A stretch of 64,000 nt of DNA. Origin: Adineta ricciae. Taxonomy: Eukaryota > Rotifera > Eurotatoria > Adinetida > Adinetidae. A program made the position numbers and the translations under genes. Shown in pieces: positions 9,584 to 19,526 of this stretch (positions are counted from its first letter, which is position 1; each line of letters starts with the position of its first letter). The DNA is taken from the NCBI GenBank assembly GCA_905250025.1, contig CAJNOJ010000189.1, positions 141,716 through 205,715 of the forward strand. Direction: 5' to 3'. The notes beneath the pieces were generated by a model. The model ran no database searches. It was not told the origin of the DNA and was given only the letters and a program-made list of their open reading frames with translations.

Positions 9584-11086
9584 ATGGAGCAGAACGCTGG
9601 TGGCGTAGGATCGCAACAAGCTGAGCTTCTCGTCGGTTTCCAGGAGGCAACTCCCATCAACAGAACAGATATTACTAATAATCAACATCAACAAATTAAT
9701 CAAAACTCACTGAAACGAGCCAAAGAAGGTGATGATTCATTTGAGCGTGAACATCGATTGGTTTCGAGCAACAACAAATACTTTTATAATAGTAATAATC
9801 GTCCAACAACCACCACATCTACAACTACATCTTCTGGACGTATTGGTACAACTGTTGGTGCACGTCAAGCATCCTTCCCTCCTTTCAAAATTAATTTTGT
9901 CAGTGACGAAGTTCCATCCGAATTAGCTATCATTAAGGACATTAACAAGAACTGCAAAATCAGTTTGTCCTATGGGCGATTTTCGTCAACAGGGAACAAG
10001 AAAAGTTTTCTTCTTTATGCAAATTCGAACGACCAATTTGAACGATTATTAAACAAGAACGTATGGCCGATCACTATCTGCTCTCACGACTACATTCTAG
10101 ATATTCCATCTAAGGTGCCAACTTCATATTCCTTAATTGCAACGGGTGTTCCGGCTCAATGGGATCTAACGGATTTCGAGCTAGATGTTAAAAAGCAACA
10201 TCCATCAATTATTAAAGTCGAGCGAATGATGGTAAGGGGTGGTACTCCCATCTCTAAAGTTCGCATTGACTTTTCCTCTAATCAAGATGTTCAAAAACTT
10301 CTCAAATGCAAACGATTACTACTGGATGATGAAAATACTTCTTTCATGGTTCAACAATATTATCCACCATTTAAAATCCTTCGTTGTTACAATTGTCAAC
10401 AATACAATGATCATGTCGCAGCAAACTGCCCACATAAAGACAATCCAGTCTGCTTTAGATGTGGACAAAATCATCCATACAATCCTAGCTGCTCGAATGC
10501 CATCTGTTGTGCAAATTGCGGAGAAGAGCATCTTGCTGGGAATCCTAATTGTCGAGTCAAAATTGCAGAACGTATCAAATGCAAATCAAATACAAACACA
10601 TCAAATGAATATCAAACATCTACAACCAAAACAACACCCAATGCATGGACAAATACAACATCTAAATACATCCCTGTTTTCGACTGTCAACCATCAACGA
10701 CAACTACTACTTCAACAACAACAGTAGAAAATCCAAAAAGCGATATATCAATCGAAATCTCAAATAAATTAGATTTAATCTTGAACAAAATCAATCATCT
10801 AACTGATGAATATGTTAATCTTAAAGCTAACTTCAACAACGTCGAGCAACAAATCAGATCGTGTCAACAAGTGATTAACTTATTCAAGATTTTTATAACT
10901 GAACAAATGTGTCCACTGATTATGGAGGTTGGCGAGGGAGTAATGGGAAAGAAACAAGACATGAACAAGAAAAAACTTCGTCCATTGATTTCAAATTTTA
11001 GTGAAGGTCTTGAACTATTGACAAAGTCGTTCGAAATAAACTCCATTCAACCATCGTCGTATGAATCCATCAGCGAAGATCTTTAA
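9584..11086 (+). CDS. LINE ORF1, gag-like nucleic-acid-binding protein
   Basis: 500 codons, intact. The N-terminus is Asn/Thr/Gln-rich and low in complexity. The middle part (about residues 100-260) resembles the RNA-binding region of Jockey-type ORF1 proteins. Three Cys/His zinc knuckles follow at about residues 266-325 (CYNCQQYNDHVAANC, CFRCGQNHPYNPSC, CANCGEEHLAGNPNC). The C-terminus has a predicted helical, coiled-coil-like stretch. It is expected to coat the element RNA. The ORF ends 26 bases inside the start of ORF2 in a different frame, as in other elements of this group, so ORF2 is probably made by reinitiation or a coupled mechanism. Confidence 0.85.
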   Translation: MEQNAGGVGSQQAELLVGFQEATPINRTDITNNQHQQINQNSLKRAKEGDDSFEREHRLVSSNNKYFYNSNNRPTTTTSTTTSSGRIGTTVGARQASFPPFKINFVSDEVPSELAIIKDINKNCKISLSYGRFSSTGNKKSFLLYANSNDQFERLLNKNVWPITICSHDYILDIPSKVPTSYSLIATGVPAQWDLTDFELDVKKQHPSIIKVERMMVRGGTPISKVRIDFSSNQDVQKLLKCKRLLLDDENTSFMVQQYYPPFKILRCYNCQQYNDHVAANCPHKDNPVCFRCGQNHPYNPSCSNAICCANCGEEHLAGNPNCRVKIAERIKCKSNTNTSNEYQTSTTKTTPNAWTNTTSKYIPVFDCQPSTTTTTSTTTVENPKSDISIEISNKLDLILNKINHLTDEYVNLKANFNNVEQQIRSCQQVINLFKIFITEQMCPLIMEVGEGVMGKKQDMNKKKLRPLISNFSEGLELLTKSFEINSIQPSSYESISEDL

Positions 11087-11260
11087 TCCTCATCCAAATC
11101 TTAACTATTCATTTAGCATCCCCGTAAACTGTCTAACGAAAGCCGAAGAAAACATCTTGAAAGCAGTAATACAAGAGTGGACAAATGTATTCAGTCTTGA
11201 CTCTCTACTAAACAATTGGTCCGAATACCGTAATAAATCAGCATTACTGATGAACCCCAA
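11061..11260 (+). CDS. LINE ORF2, 5' fragment cut by assembly join
   Basis: The ATG at 11061 overlaps the ORF1 end. The frame matches the first 66 codons of the full ORF2 at 37580-40585 and then meets the N. The sequence after the N is unrelated, so the frame beyond 11260 is artificial. Confidence 0.8.
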
Positions 11261-11261
11261 N
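11261..11261. other. Single-N contig join (c1/c2)
   Basis: One N between a LINE ORF2 and unrelated AT-rich DNA. The true continuation of the left side is at 37541 onward. Confidence 0.85.
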
Positions 11262-13694
11262 AAATAAACTTAGCAAAAGAATATTACCAGTTTTATTAAA
11301 TTTATCTCATAAAAAAACTAAAATAAAAGGATTAGTGTTATTCATTTTCGATTGATCCTCATTTCCAGTATGACTTGATTCGAGAAAAAGTCCGATAAAG
11401 AACTTTATGGGACAAAACGGATTATCTAGCATTAGGTTTAAAATCAACATAATACTTCCAGTTCGGTTGTCTAATAATTAATTTGGGAAGTACAGTTATT
11501 TATTCGACTACTTATGGCATCAACGTTCGGGAAAAATGACGATTGATTAAAGATTAGTATTATCATTTTGATTTTTGTACAAAATAATTTGATTCAAATG
11601 AGAAATAAGTTTTTTCTGAACAGGGATCTATTTTTTCGAGTAGTAAAGAGAAGAAGATCTAACTAAATACATGTAGAAACGAGTCAAAACTTGTCTATCA
11701 CAAGGATTTATTATTTTTCTAGTTATTTGCTCTTTGATCTCAGGAAAATTCTATCGTTTCTTCTTCTGAAGATCACTACGACTTCATCTAAAATTTATGT
11801 TACCTTTAAAGATCCTTTAGATCAACTGTCTAGTACAGCAGATTACAGACAACGTCTAAAAATGCTGAAACAGCAATAAAATTCCGTTGTTATGAAGGAA
11901 GAGAAACTATTACTAAGGGTATTAAACGGCATTAGAGGTTATTCGACGGTAAAATCGCGGTTTTTTTTAGTATTTTTGAATATTTTTTAAGCAAAAAAGA
12001 CTGTTTTAATGGATTCATGGTCCACATGTATAATTAGCAGGGCAGCTCTGCCTATTTTTGCTCTGCCCTGCCCTGTGGACATCTCTGGTATCTACTATAA
12101 ATAAAAGCAGATTAATCATCATCTTCTTGATCTAAAAGGTCGGTATTAATCTGTTCGGAATATTGTCGATGTGTTTGAATAATCAAATTTCAACTATTGA
12201 ATTAAAGTTGATTTCCATCACTTTGATAAAAAAATCTTAGTCTGTTTTGGTTATGCAAAGAGGGTAATTATTTCAGAGTTTTATTGTGAGATGACATTGA
12301 ATATTAAAGAAAGAGAAACAAAAATGAATAGAGAGATATAGAAGCGAGAGTCATAAAATAAGTAAGATACACAGAGTTATCTCCTCTCGATAAACATTCT
12401 GGTCTAATCTAAGTAAGTTTTATAAGTTATTGTGACTCACGATAGAATAACGACTCCATCGTGTTATCTTGTAGTTCTCAATCTTTGTATATGTGTACAA
12501 TCGTTTCGTCTTTTGTACAAATAAACAATAGTGAACTCGTAACAACTTTAATAACTCATAAGAATTTAGTTAGTGTTCTCTTCAGCTCACTCCCAAATTA
12601 CAAAGTTGTTGTACATATATTTTATTCTGTTACTTGAGAGTATCGCTATAGAATACTTTTTGGGTGTGATACGAATACTGATTTAGCACGATGCTTTGCT
12701 TTTGATTAGTCATGTGTCTCATTTAAGTTAAACAAATCTAATTCGCGTCACTATAAATTGTTCACTGATTATTCTGAAAGCTTTGTTATTGTTCATATGA
12801 ATACTATAAAAAAATTAATGAACCAGTGTGCCGACTACGGTATAATACGAGAGTTGATCAAGAGAAGAGTATAGGAAAAGCAATAAAAGTCTTATGGGAT
12901 GTAAGTACTTTGTAACAGCAGATGAATTGTATACTTTGACTTGTTATTTACACTCTGCGAGTATCAAACAAATAAGAAAACCATTGATTAAAGTTCAGTC
13001 TTTGGATAATTACAGAAGTATGCAACTCTCAATTAAAAATAATGACTTACATTCAACAGCTTCATGTACTGGCAGTATTGATATTGTCATTCATCAAACA
13101 TGAATGGAGTTTATCTTGATTGTGAGATGTGACATTAATGAAGATGAAAAAAGCACACACATCATCATCAGAAAATGGCACCTATATGTGTAGAGAATGG
13201 AAGGGAAGTAAAATATATTGAGGAGAAAAATCATAATTATAGCGATTATATATGTCAAGAGAACAAGTTGAGCAACTTTTATAATTTCTTCTAAATTTAC
13301 TGCAATAAATCTGTATGATATCTTCCACAGCACATTGTATCAGGTTCTTTCAAAAGAATACATTGATAATATGTTTATTTGATAACAGGTTAACTCGAGA
13401 AAAAAGATTTTGATGTACTACACACGTGTAGTGTAATACTTGCTCTTTGTCTATTATCGTGGTGCGAAAAAAAGAGTAAAACTCATATGAGATGCTTTAT
13501 CATTCTCATTTGATGTTAGAGAACATAAATCAATACGATTATGACATTGTTCATTACTAAAAGATAGGAGAAATGAAGAATTTACAGTTAAAAGAAAATC
13601 TTTCAGTTAAACGTATTAATTGAAGAATTTCCCATATTTTATGAAAATTACTTGTTCTATCATATTTATCGAATATCCCTTTTAGAGTTTAGAA
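11262..13694. other. AT-rich region without a supported gene
   Basis: 2.4 kb with many stops in all frames. Short open frames (for example 11691-11879 and 12894-13103) show no recognisable domain, codon pattern or splice context. Around 12020-12087 there is a GC-richer inverted-repeat remnant. The 3' part is presumably upstream sequence of the FkbM gene. Confidence 0.5.
12020..12087. repeat. Inverted-repeat remnant, possibly a hAT-type transposon end
   Basis: GTCCACA (12020-12026) pairs with TGTGGAC (12074-12080), and GGGCAGCTCTGCC/GGCAGAGC tracts lie inside. Read on the minus strand the right side is CAGAGATGTCCACAGGG, which resembles hAT terminal repeats (CAGnGnTG). No transposase is present. 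Confidence 0.35.
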
Positions 13695-14654
13695 TTGATG
13701 GCTCAAACCATAAATTTCAATCCGAATTGTTCGAAGTTGTTTCGAACTTTGATAATCATTGTTACTAGTTTATCACTCGGTTTCTATCTCGCATCTTTTG
13801 AACGTGTTGAAAAAGTACAAAAATTGTCTTCTTCGTCGATTAATATAGTCGATACAACTCAACCTTTAACAACAAACATCACATGTGTCAAAACCAAAAA
13901 ACTGTTTGATTTATATCATTCAACAATTTGTGTACATGACTATGAAGATTATGTTAGTGAAATAGTTCGTAAAGATCACATTTGGGAAGAAGATTATATT
14001 GTTCGTATATTACAAATACTTATTCGAAATCCAAGTTTAGATATGATCGATATCGGAGGTAATATTGGTACCTATACAATGTTTACTGCAGGAGCACTTG
14101 GTCGTTTTACGTTAACAATTGAATGTTTTAAACCAAATGTTGAACGTATTATTCGTGCTGTTCAGATAGAAAATGTTCATAATCGTGTTGTTATTGTTCA
14201 TCGTGCATTGTATTCGAAATCTGGAGAATATATTCAATTGTCTCAAGAATCTCCTTCGGGATTGCAAATTAAAAATGCAATTTCCAAAAACTCACAGGAT
14301 GATTATATTGTTCAAACAGTTCAACTTGATGATTTACTTCCTATTCTAATTCAACGAAATGTTCGTGCTGCGATTATTAAAATTGATATTGAAGGTTCGG
14401 AAGTTTATCTTTTAGAATCAGGACGAAAAGTTTTTCAACAAATCGACATTCAATTAGTTATGATGGAATGGGGAAATGGTTTACGAAAGACTTATGCAGA
14501 TCGTTATGAGAAGATTGTTAATTATTTTGAAGAATTACATTATATTACGACAGATGTTGATTGTAATATACTTGATGTGACGGACTGGCGAACAACATGG
14601 CCAGGAAGTGTTTATTGGATTAAAGAAATTCATTTTAAAAAAAGTATTTGTTAG
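13695..14654 (+). CDS. FkbM-family SAM-dependent methyltransferase, membrane-anchored
   Basis: A single-exon gene of 319 residues. A hydrophobic segment at about residues 16-34 looks like a type II signal anchor, placing the enzyme in the secretory pathway lumen. The Rossmann SAM-binding motif DIGGNIGTYT is at about residues 119-128. It is followed by the FkbM pattern IECFKPN, then the second conserved block AAIIKIDIEGSEVYLLESG and VMMEWGNG. The family O-methylates diverse substrates, often sugars or polyketides, and the substrate here is unknown. The ATG at 13695 is chosen because the next Met is already MAQ and both precede the anchor. The absence of introns fits an acquired or retrocopied origin, as FkbM genes in bdelloids are often of bacterial type. 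AAATAAAA lies about 80 bases after the stop. Confidence 0.88.
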   Translation: MMAQTINFNPNCSKLFRTLIIIVTSLSLGFYLASFERVEKVQKLSSSSINIVDTTQPLTTNITCVKTKKLFDLYHSTICVHDYEDYVSEIVRKDHIWEEDYIVRILQILIRNPSLDMIDIGGNIGTYTMFTAGALGRFTLTIECFKPNVERIIRAVQIENVHNRVVIVHRALYSKSGEYIQLSQESPSGLQIKNAISKNSQDDYIVQTVQLDDLLPILIQRNVRAAIIKIDIEGSEVYLLESGRKVFQQIDIQLVMMEWGNGLRKTYADRYEKIVNYFEELHYITTDVDCNILDVTDWRTTWPGSVYWIKEIHFKKSIC

Positions 14655-14801
14655 AGAAACAATGAACATATTGTTTAGTTATTTTTTGGAAGTCGCTTTA
14701 CGATATTTAAAAAATTCCATTAATAATCACAGGTTCAAATAAAATGAACAATAAATTGATTTTTATTGAAATAGAATTCTGGTTTTTCGTTTGAAAAGTT
14801 T

Positions 14802-16068
14802 TCATTCACAAATGAAATCAAATCTTTGAATTCGATCGTTTCCCCAATCAACAACACAAAGATTTCGTTTAACATCAAACGATACATTCTGAGGATCATA
14901 TGCAGTTGATTTTATGCATCTCCTTTCCATTCCCACCCAAAATTATTTCGTCTTCCCCGTTTCCTTCCCGTTAACACATTATTCGATGGTTTCTGTAGGT
15001 TGATTCAATTGATTAAGATTAATTCCATAACAATTTCCACCGACAATAACGTACTTTCTTTCTTCGTATCTTTTCTCCATTTCCTTTTTCATCTTCACAC
15101 TTTATGCTTCTGTTGATCACATAGATAGAGAAATTCATATTTATCCATTGCTAAACTGCAGCAATCGATGTTATTTATAAGACCTTCTTGTTGATTTTGT
15201 TTGGTTTCCATTGAATAATTTGATGGTTGTTTCTATCGGCAATGAGAATATTGTGATTTTTGTCAATAAAAATTCCTTTCGAACTTGAAAGTGAATTAAG
15301 TTTTTCTTCATATTTAATTCTTTCTATCACAGATCTTCCATTTTGTTTTCATTTGTTGAATTTGATTTCTAAATCAACGGTAGACTTGTTCAGCGATTTT
15401 TTTTCCAAAAAAGAAAACAATAAAAAACTCTCAACGAAGAAACTTAGCCTTTCATTTAGATCAACTTGAGAAAGGATTTTGCCGTTGTCGAGTTTTGACT
15501 TGACGAAGACTTAGTTTCTCCTAAAATTCTTGTTTTTATATTCGATGATGAACACACATTTGATAAAAATGGAGTCAATGTTTCATACAGAAGAGTTTGT
15601 TCTCTCAAGTAAATGATGAATAAACCATTTTCAGCATTACATTTACTCACAGTCTTGAAGAAAATTCCAGGAAAGAGAAGAATGGGATCGAATTGATTTG
15701 CCATTTAAATGTTCGAAATTGAAAATTGTTCCATAACATTCATTATTTCCGTACAAGAACTCAACCTCCACCAAATTTTATCAATATCATAATCATCACT
15801 TAGATTTCTCCAAACACCACGATAAATGATTTTATGAATTGTTAGGAGTTTAAATAAGACTGTAAGGAACAATTTCAAATAAAAAAAAAAACAAATTTTT
15901 AACAAATCTCGATTTTTCGATCAAAATCTTTTCATAACCTGTGATTGGTGTTAAAGATTGATCGGGCTTTTTATCAACGTGAAGAAAACGTTCAGGAATG
16001 ATTCTTTCAGCCATAAAATAGTTAACAACATATGTCTTGTTCTGAGATATATCCTTGATGTTAGCCAC
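14802..16068 (-). pseudogene. Decayed ADP-ribosyltransferase (ART) plus NHL-repeat gene
   Basis: Read on the minus strand from the ATG at 16068, the first piece contains the linker seen in front of bdelloid ART domains (SLTPITGYEK). Next (about 15835-15705) comes IIYRGV, the YRG containing the first catalytic Arg of the R-S-E class, and WWRLSSCT, the Ser motif. A stop follows at 15707-15705. The frame restarting at 15704 carries ILLFPGIFFKTVS, the strand that normally follows the catalytic E-x-E loop, but the two acidic positions read QFD and the part before it is missing. Farther down, frames broken by stops and shifts encode NHL repeats (ILIADRNNHQIIQW near 15200, LCVVDWGNDRIQRF near 14840) ending with a stop at 14802. 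The order ART then NHL repeats is a plausible bdelloid fusion. Stops, frameshifts and loss of the catalytic Glu mark it as a pseudogene. Confidence 0.65.
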
Positions 16069-16217
16069 TTTTAAACGAGTTAGATAATGTTTACTGAAAA
16101 TGAAAACGAAACTCGTAGTGATTTTCTAGAAATACTTCGATTAAGACACAAACATTTATTTCAAATAGAAGAAAATCAAATAAAAAACAACAATCTAATG
16201 TACAATTTCTGTTTTGT

Positions 16218-17981
16218 CTAATCTGAATCTTGATTGATTTGTTCGATATATTGTCGACGATCTGAATAATCAAATTTCAACCATTTCTTTAACACTGAAG
16301 TCCAACCCTTTAACAAGAATCGAATATTCGATTGATTTTGATCATAATCAAACTGTCGAAACCAATTTTGTTCAATAAATAAATACAACGCATCAACTGA
16401 AGATCGATCGAGAAACGGTTTTCGTCCAAAAGCCAAATAAATCTTTGTCAAAACATTAACAATCAGATGAAAATCATCTTTCCGTTCGCTGTGATCCATA
16501 CCAAACAATTCTCGTAAACCAATTTCAAACCATGACGATCTCTCCGGTTCGATCAGCTGAATGTCTTTTTCGATAAAAAAAAAATGAATGTTTTTTTGAC
16601 TCGCACACTACTCAATATAAACAGGTGAACTTACCTTCATCATCAATCTTTTTGCTAATTTTCGTTAGCACGAATTCGATTGTTTTGACTGATTGTTGTT
16701 TCCATTGATCGATCGTGAGATTTCGAATTGTATTTGTCACACATGTTTTCGATGGCGCTTCAAGATAATCGTAAAAGAAGATTTCAATTCCTTTGTTCAA
16801 TATTAATTTATCGAGAAAAAGATCTTTGTATGGATGAGAATGAATGTACGTTTCCATGGCATCTGATAAAGAATCACCTAATGAGTAACGATACAAATCA
16901 TTACTGATAAGACGATAAACTTGTTTCAATGCACGTAAGGAGAGATTTTCATCAGATGAATTCATGATTAATGAAACTAAGACATTGTTGGTGAAGAGAG
17001 AAAATTCCTAAAAGAGAATTTTGAAAATAATCAATCGAATTCGAAAGATACGAACGTTGGCAGCGACATCTTCAAGTGCTTTTTCGAGTAAACCTTTGTC
17101 TTGTTCATCATCGGGTAAATTCATTTGTGCGATGAATGCTTTACGTACTGAACCAACATCAGGCATTTCATTTAAAATTAAATCTTCGAAGATTGGATTA
17201 TTTCGAAGAATTTTCTAAGAAAAAAAAACCAAGACTTTAAAAACGAGAAAGACGTCACGTTAGAAAACGTACTGCTACGTTGAATTTTGAATTGAATTTC
17301 ATTGCTAACTTCTGTAATTTCGAACCAACTTCTTCGTGATCAATATTCATCAAGTGTTGATCTTTGTTTTTGTCAAAATAAGCTCGAAATATGTGTTGAA
17401 TCTGATAAAGAATTGAGGGAATTTCATGACAATATTTTCCTTGTCTAAAACCAATGTTCAACAAAATAAAAATTCACAATTCGAAAATCTCCTTACTTAT
17501 CGATGATCGATTTCAACATATTGAGATTTTTCTTTACTGTTGATGTTGGTTTTCTCCATTTTTTCATACATTTTTCTTTCTTTTCAATTATCAATTTCAG
17601 TTGATTGTAATCATCAATATTCTGTTTGTGTTCATCAATTGCTTCTCGAATTAATTTCTTCGCTTCATCCACATATCCAAGATGATATGCACAAATAGAT
17701 AATCGATAAAATCCTTTCGCATTTTTATTTCTCTGCAAGTTTAACGATTGTTTGGCATCTTTGTATCCATTATAGAAGTCTTTGTCTTGGATATGAGCAG
17801 CTGATCGATTGGAATATAACAAATACAAAGGAACATCATCATGTGAATTTTTTTCAATAAGTTGAATGGCTTGAGAATAAGATTGAATGGCTAATGATGA
17901 TTGTTGATTAGAATAATATTGGTTTCCTTGATTTTTTAAATCAGATGGTGTTAGAGACATATCGTCGATTTGAAATGACAA
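16218..17981 (-). CDS. TPR-domain protein (co-chaperone-like)
   Basis: Five exons on the minus strand: 17981-17497, 17444-17273, 17214-17056, 17007-16635 and 16564-16218. All introns are GT-AG, 41-70 bases, and in phase; 511 residues. The N-terminal 130 residues contain about three tetratricopeptide repeats (starting LKNQGNQYYSNQQSSLAIQSYSQAI), of the type that binds the C-termini of Hsp70/Hsp90. The remaining 380 residues are all-helical, possibly armadillo-like, with no recognised catalytic motif. The layout recalls UNC-45-like co-chaperones, but the protein is shorter and I cannot confirm that family. It is divergent from the tail-collar gene's promoter side and head-to-tail with the ART remnant. 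Confidence 0.75.
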
Positions 17982-18098
17982 CGGTTAATCCTTTTCGTTC
18001 TATGGAGAGATTTGAATGGACGAAGGAAAGGAAAAAGAACACGTGATGAGAGAAAAGAATTCTTCGAAATTTATTTGACTTTATGTTCGAAAAAGTGT

Positions 18099-19116
18099 TT
18101 ACAATTTCATAATATAAAGTAAAGCAATAAACGGCGGTGTTACATCTATCGATGTGATGTCAGCTGTATGTGTATGTGGCTGATTGCCACCATCTACCGG
18201 TATTGAGTGCTGATGTTGACAACTGCCACATTGATTAAAACTTTTAGTATTGATCCATCGCGGAGGACTTGTATTCAATGGACCTATGAAATAAAATCAA
18301 TTTTTCGATCTTTCAATGAATTATATACTCACTTGCACTGCAAGGATTACTGTTGATATCATAATATATTGTACCAGTATCTTCAATACCTGTACTACCA
18401 CCATGTGAATGACTTGGCATTTGTGCTACAGTCAGTGTAGTATCATGTACGGTAACAGTCGGTGTTTGACTTGATGAACCACCAGTTTGTGTTGGTGCAT
18501 ATGTGGAACCGGTACCTAGAACAAGAAAAGTTCAAAAACTTCTCTTTCATCGTGATGTGTGTTTACCGGATCCAAGAACGAATCGATCTCGTAAATCAGG
18601 TGTACCTTGTGTACCATCACAAACAGCCCAACCCAAAGGAACAGTTGCGGTAGATCCACTCCTACATCGACTAAGTTATTCAATGAAGATTATATGCTTC
18701 TATCAATTACCATAACATAATCATCCCAGGTGGTACAAGAGGATACACTTTAAACAACAAATATCATGTTTTACGAAAATTTGAAAGAAAATATTCACTT
18801 GACGTAGATGTTGACGAAGTGGTGGATGTCGTTGATTCTGTTGTTGTTGTTGTTGATGTAGATGTTGAAGTAGTTGTTGTTGAAGTAGTGACATCCTCTA
18901 AAAAGTATTCACATATTAATTTAACTCCGGATCAAAAATGTTTTTTTTTCAATATAATATGCACTTACTGCGTAATAGTTCGTTGAGATATAAAGTGAGA
19001 AAAACACCGAGTACAATACCACTTACTAATGCACCGATGAACACCCAAGTGAGGAACCAAGTACGATTGGCTCGTTCCTCATTTTGAGACGAAGGCGAGT
19101 TTTGAACTTCTTTCAT
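18099..19116 (-). CDS. Type II membrane protein with phage tail-collar domain
   Basis: Six exons on the minus strand: 19116-18969, 18897-18799, 18747-18711, 18661-18567, 18515-18333 and 18283-18099. All five introns are GT-AG, 49-71 bases, with consistent phases; 248 residues. Residues 1-19 are polar, 20-43 form one hydrophobic membrane segment, and 51-82 are a stalk made almost only of Thr and Ser, a probable O-glycosylation zone. Residues 84-248 match the tail-collar family of bacteriophage tail fibres: LVPPGMIMLW, then PLGWAVCDG, TQGTPDLRDRFVLGSG (110-127), AQMPSHSHGG (157-166) and the typical ending PPFIALLYIMKL (237-248). In phages and bacteria such domains form trimeric receptor-binding or collar structures. 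Here the domain would face outside the cell. The introns show it is a resident eukaryotic gene, and the domain's phage/bacterial affinity suggests horizontal acquisition. Its function is unknown. Confidence 0.85.
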
Positions 19117-19526
19117 TATTAATAAAACATGAGATCACCAATGTTGCAAAAAAACAAATAACTGCAGTACTTCGTTTCATTAAGCATATTTTGATTTCTG
19201 TCGACAATTTCATTGTGAAAAGACTGGATTTCTATGCAAATTTTCTATATAGTTACGAGGCTTCCGTCTGATTCATTTCGTGCGATTCGATCCTTTCCTT
19301 TGTTTGCTACGTATACCATTATTAAAGTATATTTTTTGATAGATTCTATTTTTGAATTCTCTAAAAAAACACAATTGAGAGTGAAGGGACTTTTCGTAGG
19401 CAGCCGTTTGTTGCTCGATTGGAAAAGGTCAAGTACAGGCTAATTCGATATATGTGCAAATGAAATGATGCGTATCGGTCACGAGTTGCTGTGCGAGATG
19501 AGATATTTAGATGATTCGAAGTAGAA
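19117..19526. other. Intergenic region between divergent genes
   Basis: Holds the presumed promoters of the tail-collar gene (minus) and the F-box gene (plus). No specific motif can be supported. Confidence 0.5.

Larger units (their letters stand above)
9474..11260 (+). mobile_element. Non-LTR retrotransposon (I/Jockey-like), 5' part
   Basis: Starts right after the target-site duplication with a 110-base pyrimidine-rich 5' UTR, then carries a complete ORF1 and the first 200 bases of ORF2. It is cut at the N at 11261. Bases 11022-11260 match 37541-37779 with one visible difference (11042), so the element probably continues at 37541-41114. The two-ORF layout, zinc-knuckle ORF1, APE-type endonuclease and short microsatellite tail fit the I/Jockey/R1 group. 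Confidence 0.85.

Noticed and set aside
9729..10727. Alternative plus-strand frames inside LINE ORF1
   Set aside because: Low-complexity shadows of the Asn/Thr-rich ORF1. The zinc-knuckle frame is the real one.
12894..13103. A 69-codon frame in the AT-rich region
   Set aside because: No domain, no splice context and no second copy to test conservation.
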